Below, piece by piece: positions 8,487 through 16,386 of a DNA stretch of 64,000 nucleotides. This stretch comes from JANYCO01 sp035535995. Its GTDB lineage: Bacteria > Bacteroidota > Bacteroidia > Cytophagales > Cytophagaceae. Within the stretch, counting starts at the first letter, position 1, and every line of letters begins with the position of its first letter. The DNA lies in assembly GCA_035535995.1 (NCBI GenBank), contig DATLOZ010000009.1, positions 124,001 through 188,000 of the forward strand, read 5' to 3'. The notes under the pieces were generated by a model. That model had not been told where the DNA came from, made no database searches, and saw nothing but the letters and a program-made list of their open reading frames with translations. The position numbers were made by a program, and so were the translations under genes.

Positions 8487-9026
8487 TCAGTCCTTCCCCT
8501 TCTCCCCCACAAACACCTGCGATTGATTTTTAAATAATACGTTGAACGTAGTAAGCGATCCGTAGATCCGGGTGATGTATTGTTGCATCTCTATTTTTTC
8601 TGCGTCTTCCAATTTTGAATGTGCATTGATCTTCTGCTCCAACACACGCAAACGGTCGCGGAGCATCACGATCTTGTGGAAGAATGTTTCGATAGGTACT
8701 TCTTTTGGTTTTACGGATTCATCCATGGGTTTCAAGATCATCACGCCTTTCTTCCATTTGTCGGCTAGGTGTACGATCTCCGATACGTCCGACCACTTGC
8801 GCAAAATTTCGATCAGTGTTGTTTCTACATCGTCTACACTGATGGTACGCTCTTCCGGTGCTAATTCTTCCAACACTTCCAAGTCTTCCGAATCCTGTAG
8901 TACTTCTACAATTCCTTTCCCGAAGAAACTGATCCTGTACTTATTTAATTTTGTTCCGGCGATTATACCTTCGCCGTATGTACTATGCTGGACGCGTGAT
9001 CCGGTGCCGAGTGTGTTGTTTATCAT
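8487..9026 (-). CDS. Conserved-looking hypothetical protein with UvrD-tail (tudor-like) N-terminus
   Basis: I cannot name this 179-residue soluble protein. Residues 7-25 (GTGSRVQHSTYGEGIIAG) look like the tudor-like module at the C-terminus of UvrD/PcrA helicases, where the consensus is a G.RV.H..FG.G.V strand pair; the CarD/KOW folds are alternatives. The C-terminal half is predicted helical and charged (RDRLRVLEQKINAHSKLEDA), possibly coiled-coil. A nucleic-acid or RNA-polymerase partner is a guess from the N-terminal motif. It appears to be monocistronic. Confidence 0.75.
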   Translation of the reverse strand: MINNTLGTGSRVQHSTYGEGIIAGTKLNKYRISFFGKGIVEVLQDSEDLEVLEELAPEERTISVDDVETTLIEILRKWSDVSEIVHLADKWKKGVMILKPMDESVKPKEVPIETFFHKIVMLRDRLRVLEQKINAHSKLEDAEKIEMQQYITRIYGSLTTFNVLFKNQSQVFVGEKGKD

Positions 9027-9091
9027 TATTGTCTTGTCTGAACTGTGATTTACGTTGATTAAATAATATACATGATCTGATTAATAAAATG

Positions 9092-9433
9092 CTAGCGATC
9101 TTCTCCTTTAAATATTATTTCTTTGGTTTTTAGATCAATCTGAAATTCTATTTTCATTTTACTTTTATCCGTATAGCCTTCTAAAGCATAATAAATATCA
9201 AAGTTAGTTATAAAACTTCCTTTGCCATTCTTATCTATTTCAATACTACTTTGATCAATGGAATGGTCGTATACAGATCCCCGCTCCTGGCCGTAGTAGC
9301 TGCCTAGCAACCAATTTAGTTCTTCTTTATGACGGATTAGCTCGTTCATAAATTCCTTCGAAAGATCATTTGTCGAATTTGTTATGATCTCATAAAACTC
9401 GTTGGATAGTATGGTAGGTTTTATATTCTGCAT
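9092..9433 (-). CDS. Hypothetical protein, 113 residues
   Basis: No family is recognised. The product is a small soluble protein with a helical N-terminal half (residues 10-45, LSNEFYEIITNSTNDL and a charged stretch) and strand-like C-terminal half (FITNFDIYYALEGYTD, MKIEFQIDLKTKEIIF). No signal peptide, Cys or membrane segment is visible. Codon use resembles neighbouring AT-richer genes, and the frame has no competing overlapping gene. It could be an immunity-like or lineage-specific small protein; no evidence decides. Confidence 0.55.
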   Translation of the reverse strand: MQNIKPTILSNEFYEIITNSTNDLSKEFMNELIRHKEELNWLLGSYYGQERGSVYDHSIDQSSIEIDKNGKGSFITNFDIYYALEGYTDKSKMKIEFQIDLKTKEIIFKGEDR

Positions 9434-9504
9434 AATATTGTTTTATACTATCGAGGGTTTCTATGAATAAAGATTATCAAATTGATATCATGGATTTTCA
9501 GTCA

Positions 9505-9526
9505 GAGTTTCCTCCTGAATGACAAT
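9505..9526. repeat. Family C half-element (TTTCCTCCTGAATGACAA)
   Basis: A single arm of the family C repeat found complete at 56562-56620 and as paired arms at 20377-20566. No partner arm is visible nearby, so this copy is probably a decayed element. Confidence 0.6.
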
Positions 9527-9569
9527 TTTAAACTATCATCAAATTTTCAAATTAAACAATCTTCAAATC

Positions 9570-9610
9570 AAATCATGAAAATCTTCCAATCCAGAGAATC
9601 AAGGTTCAGA
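9570..9610 (-). repeat. Family B element 4 nt after the recQ stop codon
   Basis: Read on the minus strand, TCTGAACCTTGATTCTCTGG starts exactly 4 nt after the recQ TAA and continues through ATTGGAAGATTTTCATGATT. The same word order at the same side of a stop codon occurs at 17432, 20299 and 20661. Confidence 0.8.
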
Positions 9611-9614
9611 CAAA

Positions 9615-11777
9615 TTATATCTCTCCCTGCCTCGCCGCGATACTCATTGCCGCGCGGATCTTGCCATAGTCATACTTCATCTCCAGCGCTTCAAATAAGG
9701 GCTTCATCGCCTGGTCTTTTTTGATTTCCATTTCTTTTGCTTTGCTGATGATTACTTCGTAATCCGGGCGGCTTACAAAAATTTTCAGGTCTATATTTTC
9801 TCCGTCGTCGTATAATTTCACAAGATGCGAAATGATCGTGACCACGGCCATATTTCTCATGGCGGCAATCTCTTCTATGGTTTTGCCTTCCTTGTATAAT
9901 TCGTACGTGGCAATATACGTCGCGCCTTCCACACGGTTTCCTTGCATGGCTTGTTCACGTAGGAAGCTTTTGATCTCATTTATAAAATATTCTCCGTATA
10001 AATTATATTTTGTACTTCCTACTCCAGAAATATTCAACATATCTTCCTCGTTGGTCGGCCTCAGCTGCGACATTTCAGAAAGCGTAGCATCGCTGAAGAT
10101 CACGTAAGCCGGTACATTCTGCGAGTCTGCCAGTTCTTTTCTGAGCTTGCGCAAACGATCGAACAAGGCGTCGCGGAGAATTTCTTTTTTTGTTTTGGTC
10201 TTCTCCACCACTTCTTCTTGCTTCTTTACTTTTTCTGCATATGGCACAAAACGCACCAGTTTTACCAAAGCATTTCCTTTCAGGATTTCACGGCTTCGTT
10301 CGTTAAGTTTTAACGCATGTCCTTCGTCGTACGCAATGTCCAGCGCGCCACTGTTGAGCATTTGGAGAATGTAATCGTTCCACTCTTCCGGCCGCACTTC
10401 TTTTCCAGCGCCGAATGTTTTTATTTTATCATACCCTTTTTCTCGCACCAGTTGGGTGTTATAGCCGCGCAGGATGTCTACCAGTAAGGTCATGGAAATT
10501 TTTTCTTCTGTGCGCGCAATCGCAGAAAGTGCTTTTTGAGTAAGGATCGTTCCATCAATCGCTACAGGAGGATTTTTACAAACATCGCAGTTGCCACAAT
10601 CTTCCTGGCCTGCAGACTCGTTGAAGTAACTTAACAGAATTCTTCTCCGGCAAATTTCTGCTTCTGCGTATTGTTTAATTCTTTCCAGTTTGGCTTCTTG
10701 CAATTCACGTCTTTCACCCGTTACTTCTTTCAGCATATCTTGCTGCTGCATATAATCAGCATAGGAATAGAAAAGAAGAGTATCCGAAGGAAGTCCATCA
10801 CGTCCTGCTCTTCCGATCTCCTGGTAAAAGCTTTCTATATTTTTAGGAAGATTATAATGAATGATCCAGCGCACGTTGGATTTATCGATTCCCATCCCAA
10901 AGGCAATAGTGGCGCAGATCACCTGAATATTGTCTTTGATAAATTCATCCTGCGTAGTCGAACGGTAATTGTTGTCCATACCCGCATGATAATGCTTCGC
11001 TTTGATCCCTTCCTGTCTCAATTTCTCGGCTACTTCCTCCGTACTTTTGCGCGACAGGCAATAGATAATGCCAGGCTGCCCTGGTCTGCTTGTAACAAAA
11101 TCTTTGATGTACTGAATCCGCTTCCTTCCCGGAAGCACCGTTAGGCTTAGATTTGGGCGGTCGAAGGAAGAGATAAAAACAGGAGCCTGTTCTATTTTTA
11201 ATTGTTTGAGAATATCTTTTCTGGTAATCTTATCCGCTGTGGCTGTGAGCGCTATGACTGGGATGTGCGGAAATTCTTCTTTCAGAATATTCAACTGCGT
11301 GTACTCCGGGCGAAAATCATGTCCCCAAAAGGAAACACAGTGTGCTTCATCGATCGCGAAAAGTGAGATATTTAATTGCTTGATAAAATTAAGATAGCCA
11401 TTGCTAAATACACGTTCAGGAGCGATGTAGAGCAATTTTATTTTCCCGTTCGCACAATCCTGCTCGATGCGGCTCTGCTCGCTGCCGGTGAGACTACTAT
11501 TGATGAACGCTGCTTCCACTCCATTGGCTCTTAAAGCCTGTACCTGATCTTTCATCAGTGCGATGAGCGGAGAAATTACTATCGTAATACCAGGCAATAC
11601 CAAAGCAGGCACCTGGAAGCAAAGAGATTTTCCGCCACCGGTGGGCATTAGCACTAAAGCATCGTTTCCTGATAATACGGAATCGATGATCTCCGCCTGC
11701 AAAGGCCGGAAATTGTGGTACCCGAAATAGTTGCGGAGAACTTCTTCTTTTGTCAAGAGATGTGTGTCGTTTTGCAT
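9615..11777 (-). CDS. recQ: ATP-dependent DNA helicase RecQ
   Basis: RecQ unwinds DNA 3' to 5' in recombination and fork repair. Domains in order: superfamily 2 helicase core with Walker A MPTGGGKSLCFQ (K50) and DEAH box AIDEAHC (D143-H146); helicase C-terminal core with FGMGIDKSNVR and HEIGRAGRDG-like YQEIGRAGRDG; zinc ligands in CRRRILL and DCGNCDVC (about 375-400); winged helix; HRDC near 535-610; and a further C-terminal helix-turn-helix-like tail to residue 720. The 720-residue length is longer than E. coli RecQ and typical of Bacteroidota. The TAA is followed immediately by a family B repeat. Confidence 0.96.
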   Translation of the reverse strand: MQNDTHLLTKEEVLRNYFGYHNFRPLQAEIIDSVLSGNDALVLMPTGGGKSLCFQVPALVLPGITIVISPLIALMKDQVQALRANGVEAAFINSSLTGSEQSRIEQDCANGKIKLLYIAPERVFSNGYLNFIKQLNISLFAIDEAHCVSFWGHDFRPEYTQLNILKEEFPHIPVIALTATADKITRKDILKQLKIEQAPVFISSFDRPNLSLTVLPGRKRIQYIKDFVTSRPGQPGIIYCLSRKSTEEVAEKLRQEGIKAKHYHAGMDNNYRSTTQDEFIKDNIQVICATIAFGMGIDKSNVRWIIHYNLPKNIESFYQEIGRAGRDGLPSDTLLFYSYADYMQQQDMLKEVTGERRELQEAKLERIKQYAEAEICRRRILLSYFNESAGQEDCGNCDVCKNPPVAIDGTILTQKALSAIARTEEKISMTLLVDILRGYNTQLVREKGYDKIKTFGAGKEVRPEEWNDYILQMLNSGALDIAYDEGHALKLNERSREILKGNALVKLVRFVPYAEKVKKQEEVVEKTKTKKEILRDALFDRLRKLRKELADSQNVPAYVIFSDATLSEMSQLRPTNEEDMLNISGVGSTKYNLYGEYFINEIKSFLREQAMQGNRVEGATYIATYELYKEGKTIEEIAAMRNMAVVTIISHLVKLYDDGENIDLKIFVSRPDYEVIISKAKEMEIKKDQAMKPLFEALEMKYDYGKIRAAMSIAARQGEI

Positions 11778-11805
11778 ATAAAAATAGTTTAAAAAATGGT
11801 TTGTT

Positions 11806-11813
11806 CAAAAATA
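11806..11813 (-). promoter_or_regulatory. Candidate -7 element for recQ
   Basis: On the minus strand TATTTTTG matches TAnnTTTG exactly, 28 nt upstream of the recQ start codon. No TTG is found at the expected -33 spacing, so support is partial. Confidence 0.3.
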
Positions 11814-11820
11814 GAGAGAA

Positions 11821-11851
11821 ATTATGAATGTTGAGTTATGAATTATGAATT
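11821..11851. repeat. Family F word repeat (TTATGAATTATGAGTTATGAA type)
   Basis: This 31-bp stretch is made of the degenerate words TTATGAA, TTGAGTTATGAA and ATTATGAA that also build the elements at 13431, 17311, 50754 and 51791. It lies upstream of recQ. Confidence 0.65.
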
Positions 11852-11867
11852 TCTCTGGTTTATCAAG

Positions 11868-11887
11868 GATACCAGGTGTCGGATAAA
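11868..11887. repeat. Family D half-element, degenerate
   Basis: GGATACCAGGTGTCGGAT resembles one arm of the paired family D elements at 18497, 29344 and 54621. No complementary arm is visible here. Confidence 0.45.
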
Positions 11888-11923
11888 AATGCAATTCAGA
11901 AGATTTTTTTCTATACGAAAGTA

Positions 11924-12142
11924 TCAATTTCTTAAAAGTCCTGTTCCTAATATAGCAATAAGAATAAGATACCCTGCCCACAAGAGCGATACAAGAGATA
12001 TAACAAAAACTATTGCACTCATTACAAATACTAAATAGATGTTCTTCCCTCGTTTTGAATATATTTTATACACTTCTCTGGCAGTAATGATAGAAAAACA
12101 CAAAAAAATTAATCCAGCAATAACACCTATGTTTTCTATCAT
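11924..12142 (-). CDS. Small membrane protein, 72 residues, two helices
   Basis: No family is recognised. Two hydrophobic helices are clear: residues 4-20 (NIGVIAGLIFLCFSII) and 36-66 (a long run including FVMSAIVFVISLVSLLWA). A basic loop of about 12 residues (KIYSKRGKNIY) joins them. It sits between recQ and the DAACS transporter, on the same strand and 88 nt beyond the transporter's stop, from which a perfect hairpin (12185-12220) separates it. It could be an inner-membrane accessory protein; the case for it being a gene rests on hydrophobic pattern only. Confidence 0.5.
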   Translation of the reverse strand: MIENIGVIAGLIFLCFSIITAREVYKIYSKRGKNIYLVFVMSAIVFVISLVSLLWAGYLILIAILGTGLLRN

Positions 12143-12184
12143 AAAAAATTCACAAAAACTACTGTCTATTTTTTATAAATAATC

Positions 12185-12220
12185 TTCCACGTTGCTGGCG
12201 TCCTCGCCAGCAACGTGGAA
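12185..12220. terminator. Family E perfect hairpin after the DAACS transporter gene
   Basis: Two perfect 16-nt arms (12185-12200 and 12205-12220) with a TCCT loop start 10 nt beyond the transporter stop. The core GCTGGCG/CGCCAGC recurs twice at 54530-54617. There is no long T-run, so it would act as an mRNA 3'-end barrier or a weak terminator. Confidence 0.65.
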
Positions 12221-12230
12221 AACAATCCAA

Positions 12231-13424
12231 TCACAAACTCTTCTCCCACCGCGACACCACACAAGTGGCCACCGCATTGCCAAACACATTTGTAGCCGAG
12301 CGGCCCATGTCTAAGATCTGATCAATACCAAGCAGTAACAATAATCCTTCTCCAGGAATATTAAACGTAGTGAGCATACTTGCCACCACTACCAGCGAGG
12401 CTCGTGGTACACCGGCTACGCCTTTGCTGGCGAGCAATAAAATAAGCATCATCATGATCTGCTGCTCAAGAGTGATCTGCATACCGTAAGCTTGTGCGAT
12501 GAACATGGTTGCAAATGTCATATTCATCATCGATCCATCGAGGTTGAACGAATATCCTAAAGGCAAAACAAATCCTACGATCTTCGGCGGACAACCGAAT
12601 TTTTCCAAAGCCATCACTAATTTTGGGAAAGCGCTCTCGGAAGTCGCGGTGCTAAAGGCGATCAACGCGGGCTCTTTGATAGAACGGAATAGATTTAGAA
12701 AATTAATCTTAACAGCATAACATATCAGCGCTAAGATCACAAAGCAGAAAAATAGTAACCCGCCGTAATAACATACGATGAGGTAAAGATAACCGGAAAG
12801 AATTCCTACACCCTGTTTGCCAATATTAGCCGCCAAGGCACCAAAGACACCAATGGGCGCGAAGTACATCACATAACTGGTGACCTTAAACATTACTTCG
12901 GCCAGCGAATCCAGCATGGTGACAATAGGTTTCCCTTTCTCTCCTACCGCAGCTACTGCTATTCCGAAGAAGACCGAGAAAACAAGAATAGGAAGAATCT
13001 CATTTTTCGCCATGCTCTCTACAAAACTGACGGGGAACATTCTCATCACAAAATCAGAAAAACTTCCTGTAGTACTCGCAATGCCCGTAGTAACGCCGCT
13101 TTCAGGGAGCGGAAGATGCATGGTAGAACCAGGTTTGAAAATATTGACAAGTACAAGCCCCAGTGTGAGCGAAAGAATGGTTGCGAAATAAAAATACAAC
13201 AAGGTTTTAATTCCGATCCTGCCTACTGTTTTGAAATCACCAAGTTTGGCGATGCCTACTACTAACGTAGAAAACACCAAAGGCGCCATGATCATTTTGA
13301 TTAATCGGAGAAAAATATCGCTAAGAATTTTGCAATCAACCGCGAAAGAAGGAAAAAAATAGCCAACCGCAATCCCCAGTACCATGGCGATAAAAATTTG
13401 GGCGGTAAGAGTTGGTTTACGCAT
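12231..13424 (-). CDS. gltP: Dicarboxylate/amino acid:cation symporter (DAACS family)
   Basis: This inner-membrane symporter imports glutamate, aspartate or C4-dicarboxylates with H+ or Na+. The serine-rich re-entrant loop appears as AFSTATSESAFPKL, the TM7 motif as FNLDGSMMNMTF (NMDGT-like), the second hairpin as ASKGVAGVPRASLVV, and the TM8 binding motif as DQILDMGRSATNVFGN, in which D and the RSATN segment bind the amino-acid substrate. The 397-residue length is usual. Arg in TM8 favours acidic amino acids over neutral ones. It is followed by a perfect hairpin and appears to be a single-gene unit. Confidence 0.92.
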   Translation of the reverse strand: MRKPTLTAQIFIAMVLGIAVGYFFPSFAVDCKILSDIFLRLIKMIMAPLVFSTLVVGIAKLGDFKTVGRIGIKTLLYFYFATILSLTLGLVLVNIFKPGSTMHLPLPESGVTTGIASTTGSFSDFVMRMFPVSFVESMAKNEILPILVFSVFFGIAVAAVGEKGKPIVTMLDSLAEVMFKVTSYVMYFAPIGVFGALAANIGKQGVGILSGYLYLIVCYYGGLLFFCFVILALICYAVKINFLNLFRSIKEPALIAFSTATSESAFPKLVMALEKFGCPPKIVGFVLPLGYSFNLDGSMMNMTFATMFIAQAYGMQITLEQQIMMMLILLLASKGVAGVPRASLVVVASMLTTFNIPGEGLLLLLGIDQILDMGRSATNVFGNAVATCVVSRWEKSL

Positions 13425-13430
13425 CTTTAG

Positions 13431-13524
13431 TTATGAATATTGAATTATGAGTTATGAATTATTTTCAGATATCGTATAAGTTAGTTTTCATTTTTTAATT
13501 CATAATTCAACAATCATAACTCAT
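13431..13524. repeat. Family F inverted repeat between aroC stop and the transporter start
   Basis: Left arm 13431-13460 (TTATGAATATTGAATTATGA and on) pairs imperfectly with right arm 13497-13524 (TTAATTCATAATTCAACAAT and on). The right arm ends 2 nt from the aroC stop codon. The composition is purely the family F words. Confidence 0.7.
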
Positions 13525-13526
13525 CA

Positions 13527-14618
13527 CTAAACTATTTCTCCCAATTTGATCACTTTATTTCTCAAAAAGAAATCAGCGATCACCAGCGCGGCCATGGCGT
13601 CTACGATTGGTACAGCGCGTGGCACTACACAGGGGTCATGTCTTCCTTTTCCAGAAACGGTTACTGCTTCGCCTTGCTCATTCACACTGTCCTGATCTTT
13701 CATGATCGTAGCCACAGGCTTGAAAGCCACACGGAAATAAATATCTTCTCCGTTGGAAATTCCTCCCTGAATACCGCCGGAATGATTGGTTTTGGTTTTA
13801 ACTTTTCCGTCGTTGCCAATAAAAAATTCATCGTTGTGCTCAGAGCCACGCAACGCTACGCCTTCAAAGCCGCTGCCATATTCAAAGCCTTTTACAGCAT
13901 TGATGCTGAGCATTGCTTTGCCAAGCTCAGCGTGTAATTTATCAAACACTGGCTCGCCCAGTCCTACCGGGCATCCGGTGATCACGCAAGATACTACGCC
14001 TCCGATCGTGTCTTGATCTTTGCGTACCTGGTCGATCAGCGCGATCATTCTTTCAGCCATTTCGGGATCGGGGCAACGCACGATGTTGTCGTCCGTTTTG
14101 CTCAGATCCAAGGTGCGGTAAGGTTTTTCCAGTTTTAAATTTCCTGCTTGTGAAACATAGGAAATAACTTCCACGCCAATTTTTTTGAGCAGCAATTTTG
14201 CCACCGCGCCTGCGGCTACACGCGCGAGCGTTTCGCGGGCAGAACTTCTTCCGCCGCCTCTGTAATCGCGCAGGCCATATTTTCCCTGGTAAGTAAAATC
14301 GGCATGCGAAGGTCTGTATTTATCGGCAATGTGCGAGTAATCTTTGCTGCGTTGATCTTCATTAAACACCACCATGGCAATCGGTGTGCCGGTGGCTTTG
14401 CCTTCAAAAACACCCGACAGGATCTGTATCTTATCCTCTTCTTGTCGCTGAGTAGTAATCTTCGACTGCCCTGGCTTTCTTCTTCCCAATTCATGTTGGA
14501 TGAATTCCTCGTTGATCTCCAATCCTGCCGGACAGCCTTCCAGTACTACCCCTACGCCTACACCATGTGATTCACCAAACGTGGTGATCTTAAAAATTTT
14601 TCCAAAACTATTACTCAT
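13527..14618 (-). CDS. aroC: Chorismate synthase
   Basis: This enzyme catalyses the last shikimate-pathway step, EPSP to chorismate, with reduced FMN. Motifs: SFGKIFKITTFGESHG at residues 4-19, with the conserved His18 for flavin chemistry; GGGRSSARETLARVAAGA in the middle (phosphate binding); and GISNGEDIYFRVAFKP near the C-terminus. The 363-residue length is typical of the short monofunctional form without a flavin reductase domain. Its ATG overlaps the stop of the upstream BatD-like gene by 4 nt, so translation is probably coupled. No other aro gene is nearby. Confidence 0.96.
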   Translation of the reverse strand: MSNSFGKIFKITTFGESHGVGVGVVLEGCPAGLEINEEFIQHELGRRKPGQSKITTQRQEEDKIQILSGVFEGKATGTPIAMVVFNEDQRSKDYSHIADKYRPSHADFTYQGKYGLRDYRGGGRSSARETLARVAAGAVAKLLLKKIGVEVISYVSQAGNLKLEKPYRTLDLSKTDDNIVRCPDPEMAERMIALIDQVRKDQDTIGGVVSCVITGCPVGLGEPVFDKLHAELGKAMLSINAVKGFEYGSGFEGVALRGSEHNDEFFIGNDGKVKTKTNHSGGIQGGISNGEDIYFRVAFKPVATIMKDQDSVNEQGEAVTVSGKGRHDPCVVPRAVPIVDAMAALVIADFFLRNKVIKLGEIV

Positions 14619-16054
14619 TTTCTAAACACTAACATTGCTGTGATCACTAACATTAATAAGATAGACAAGTTGGTCCAGTATTTGACCTCATCGTCTTTGG
14701 ACAACAAGCGTATTTGATTGGTGTCCGTATGAATCCTGCTATAGAAATCGCCGGGATTATTGACCGAAATATAGTTATTTTTCAGGCTTTCCCCACGCAC
14801 TTTTAAACTTAGCGCCGACCGGAGCGTATCTGCGCGTCTCTGCGCCATATTGAAATAAGGCCATTTGAAAAAATTCGCCAGCTGAAAATCTCCAGGTTCT
14901 TTGGGCGTCACGTAATACGTAAATGTTTTTGCACCCACCAATTTGCCTTGTTGATGCGCGCTTTCCTGTTTGATCTTGGGCGCATAGATGTCAAAATAAT
15001 CGCTTGGAGTAACGATAGGCTCTGGCAACGCCGCGATATTTCCTTCACCGATCACGGTGAAGGTGTATTTGAAACTTTTACCTGTATGAAATTTATTAGG
15101 TGAAATATTTTCGGCAAGTCTGAAATATCCTACAGGAAGTTGCTCTTTGCCTTTTTGCTGTGGCAAAGGGGAGACTGTAATAATAAAAGATGAAGTAGAA
15201 AATTTTTTCAGCATCGTTTTTCGCTCCATGCTTTCCTGCTTGTTCTTAGCCAATGCGTAAGTGAGCATAGAAAATTGGAGCGAAGGAATTTTGATATTAT
15301 TAGAATCGATCGGAAAAAACACCGCTTCGTATAATTTCCATTGCAGGTATTTTTTTTCTTTGATCGTAACGGTATCAAGCTTAAGCTCTTCATGCGCGGC
15401 AACCTCTTCCACCAGACATCCTGTGGATTTCATTTTTTTGATCATCTCTTTTCGCTGTTCGGCAAGATCAATGAAGGTAAGCTCTGCTTTATTCTGCGCA
15501 GAAACCAGGAAGGAAAGGGTAAGGCTGAATCCTTCTCCCATATACACATTTTTTTTTGAAGAACTGATGTGCAACATCGCATCCAATTTTGGCTCATCAA
15601 ATTCCAGGTCTTCTTCGTCTTTTTTAATTTCCGGTTCCGGCTCAGGTTTAGGATTTTTGACTGCCGAAACTTTTACGGTCACTTTTGGAGAAGCATATAC
15701 TTTGTCTTTAATCTTGATCCGTATGGAATTGATCGTAAAATTTCCTGCTTTTCTGGGTTTGTAATATTGAGTAATGCGGTATGACTTCGGATCTTCCTCC
15801 TCAATATAGATCGTTCGGCCTTTTTCAAAATCGGTGAGATCAGGAAAAAAGTACTGATGATAGGCTTTAAACTCCCTTTTATTTTCCTTGGGGAAATGTA
15901 TGGAAATCGTAAACTTTTCATTTATCGCCAATTTGGTTTTTCCAGTAGAAACCGTAATCTCTTGCGTGTATGCTTTTTGGCTGAAAATGAAGAAGTTCAG
16001 AAAAACAAAAAGGACTATTCCTATATTTTTTTTATTTTTTCTAACTTTATGCAA
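14615..16054 (-). CDS. BatD-like protein (oxygen-tolerance family)
   Basis: BatD proteins are secreted or membrane-anchored beta-sandwich proteins usually encoded with MoxR and BatA-E. The 479-residue protein has a signal peptide ending near KAYTQ, repeated Ig-like segments (for example ISIHFPKENK, YKPRKAGNFTINSIRIKI, FTVIGEGNIAALPEP), an acidic proline-rich linker around residue 140 (KPEPEPEIKKDEEDLEFDE), and one C-terminal membrane helix (LSILLMLVITAMLVF). The motif order Y(K/S)P.KAG.F.I..I..K and GEGNI.ALP.P are BatD hallmarks. Here it stands without MoxR/BatABCE, directly upstream of and overlapping aroC. Confidence 0.8.
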   Translation of the reverse strand: MHKVRKNKKNIGIVLFVFLNFFIFSQKAYTQEITVSTGKTKLAINEKFTISIHFPKENKREFKAYHQYFFPDLTDFEKGRTIYIEEEDPKSYRITQYYKPRKAGNFTINSIRIKIKDKVYASPKVTVKVSAVKNPKPEPEPEIKKDEEDLEFDEPKLDAMLHISSSKKNVYMGEGFSLTLSFLVSAQNKAELTFIDLAEQRKEMIKKMKSTGCLVEEVAAHEELKLDTVTIKEKKYLQWKLYEAVFFPIDSNNIKIPSLQFSMLTYALAKNKQESMERKTMLKKFSTSSFIITVSPLPQQKGKEQLPVGYFRLAENISPNKFHTGKSFKYTFTVIGEGNIAALPEPIVTPSDYFDIYAPKIKQESAHQQGKLVGAKTFTYYVTPKEPGDFQLANFFKWPYFNMAQRRADTLRSALSLKVRGESLKNNYISVNNPGDFYSRIHTDTNQIRLLSKDDEVKYWTNLSILLMLVITAMLVFRK

Positions 16055-16077
16055 ATGTTTCCCGTTTAAACAAAAAA

Positions 16078-16085
16078 CAAAACTA
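16078..16085 (-). promoter_or_regulatory. Candidate -7 element for the batD-aroC unit
   Basis: On the minus strand TAGTTTTG fits TAnnTTTG, 23 nt before the BatD start codon. A CTG lies about 18 nt further upstream where TTG is expected. Confidence 0.35.
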
Positions 16086-16204
16086 ATTTAAAAGTAATAT
16101 AATCAGTTATTTATTGCTTATAATTTAAAATATTCGTTACTTTATATAACCAGATTTAGATGTAATAAAAGTACCTACATTTAATTAATAACCTAAACAC
16201 ACTT

Positions 16205-16384
16205 ATGTTAGACTACGCAAAAATTATTCTCCAAAAAGTTAGCTTTAACGAGCATCTTTTCGAAAGAGAGCTTAGTAAGAGCATGAAAAGTCTTCTGAGA
16301 GAGGATGTTTTGGAACTTAAGAAATGGTGTTACGAGCATTTCAGTGAAAGTTATCTTCAAATTCTGAATCAATACTTTAATTAA
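16205..16384 (+). CDS. Small conserved-looking protein, 59 residues
   Basis: This frame encodes 59 residues starting MLDYAKIILQKVSFNEHLFE and ending WCYEHFSESYLQILNQYFN. It is strongly helical and amphipathic, with a single Cys in a WCYEHF motif. Its composition and third-position use look like genuine coding sequence, and it fills the gap between the batD start and the queG stop. I recall similar 55-70 residue proteins in Bacteroidota genomes (I/L-LQKVSF-D/N..LFE-KEL then WC..F) but cannot verify this here. Function is unknown. It is divergent from batD and convergent with queG, whose stop lies only 2 nt away. Confidence 0.75.
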   Translation: MLDYAKIILQKVSFNEHLFERELSKSMKSLLREDVLELKKWCYEHFSESYLQILNQYFN

Positions 16385-16386
16385 TT

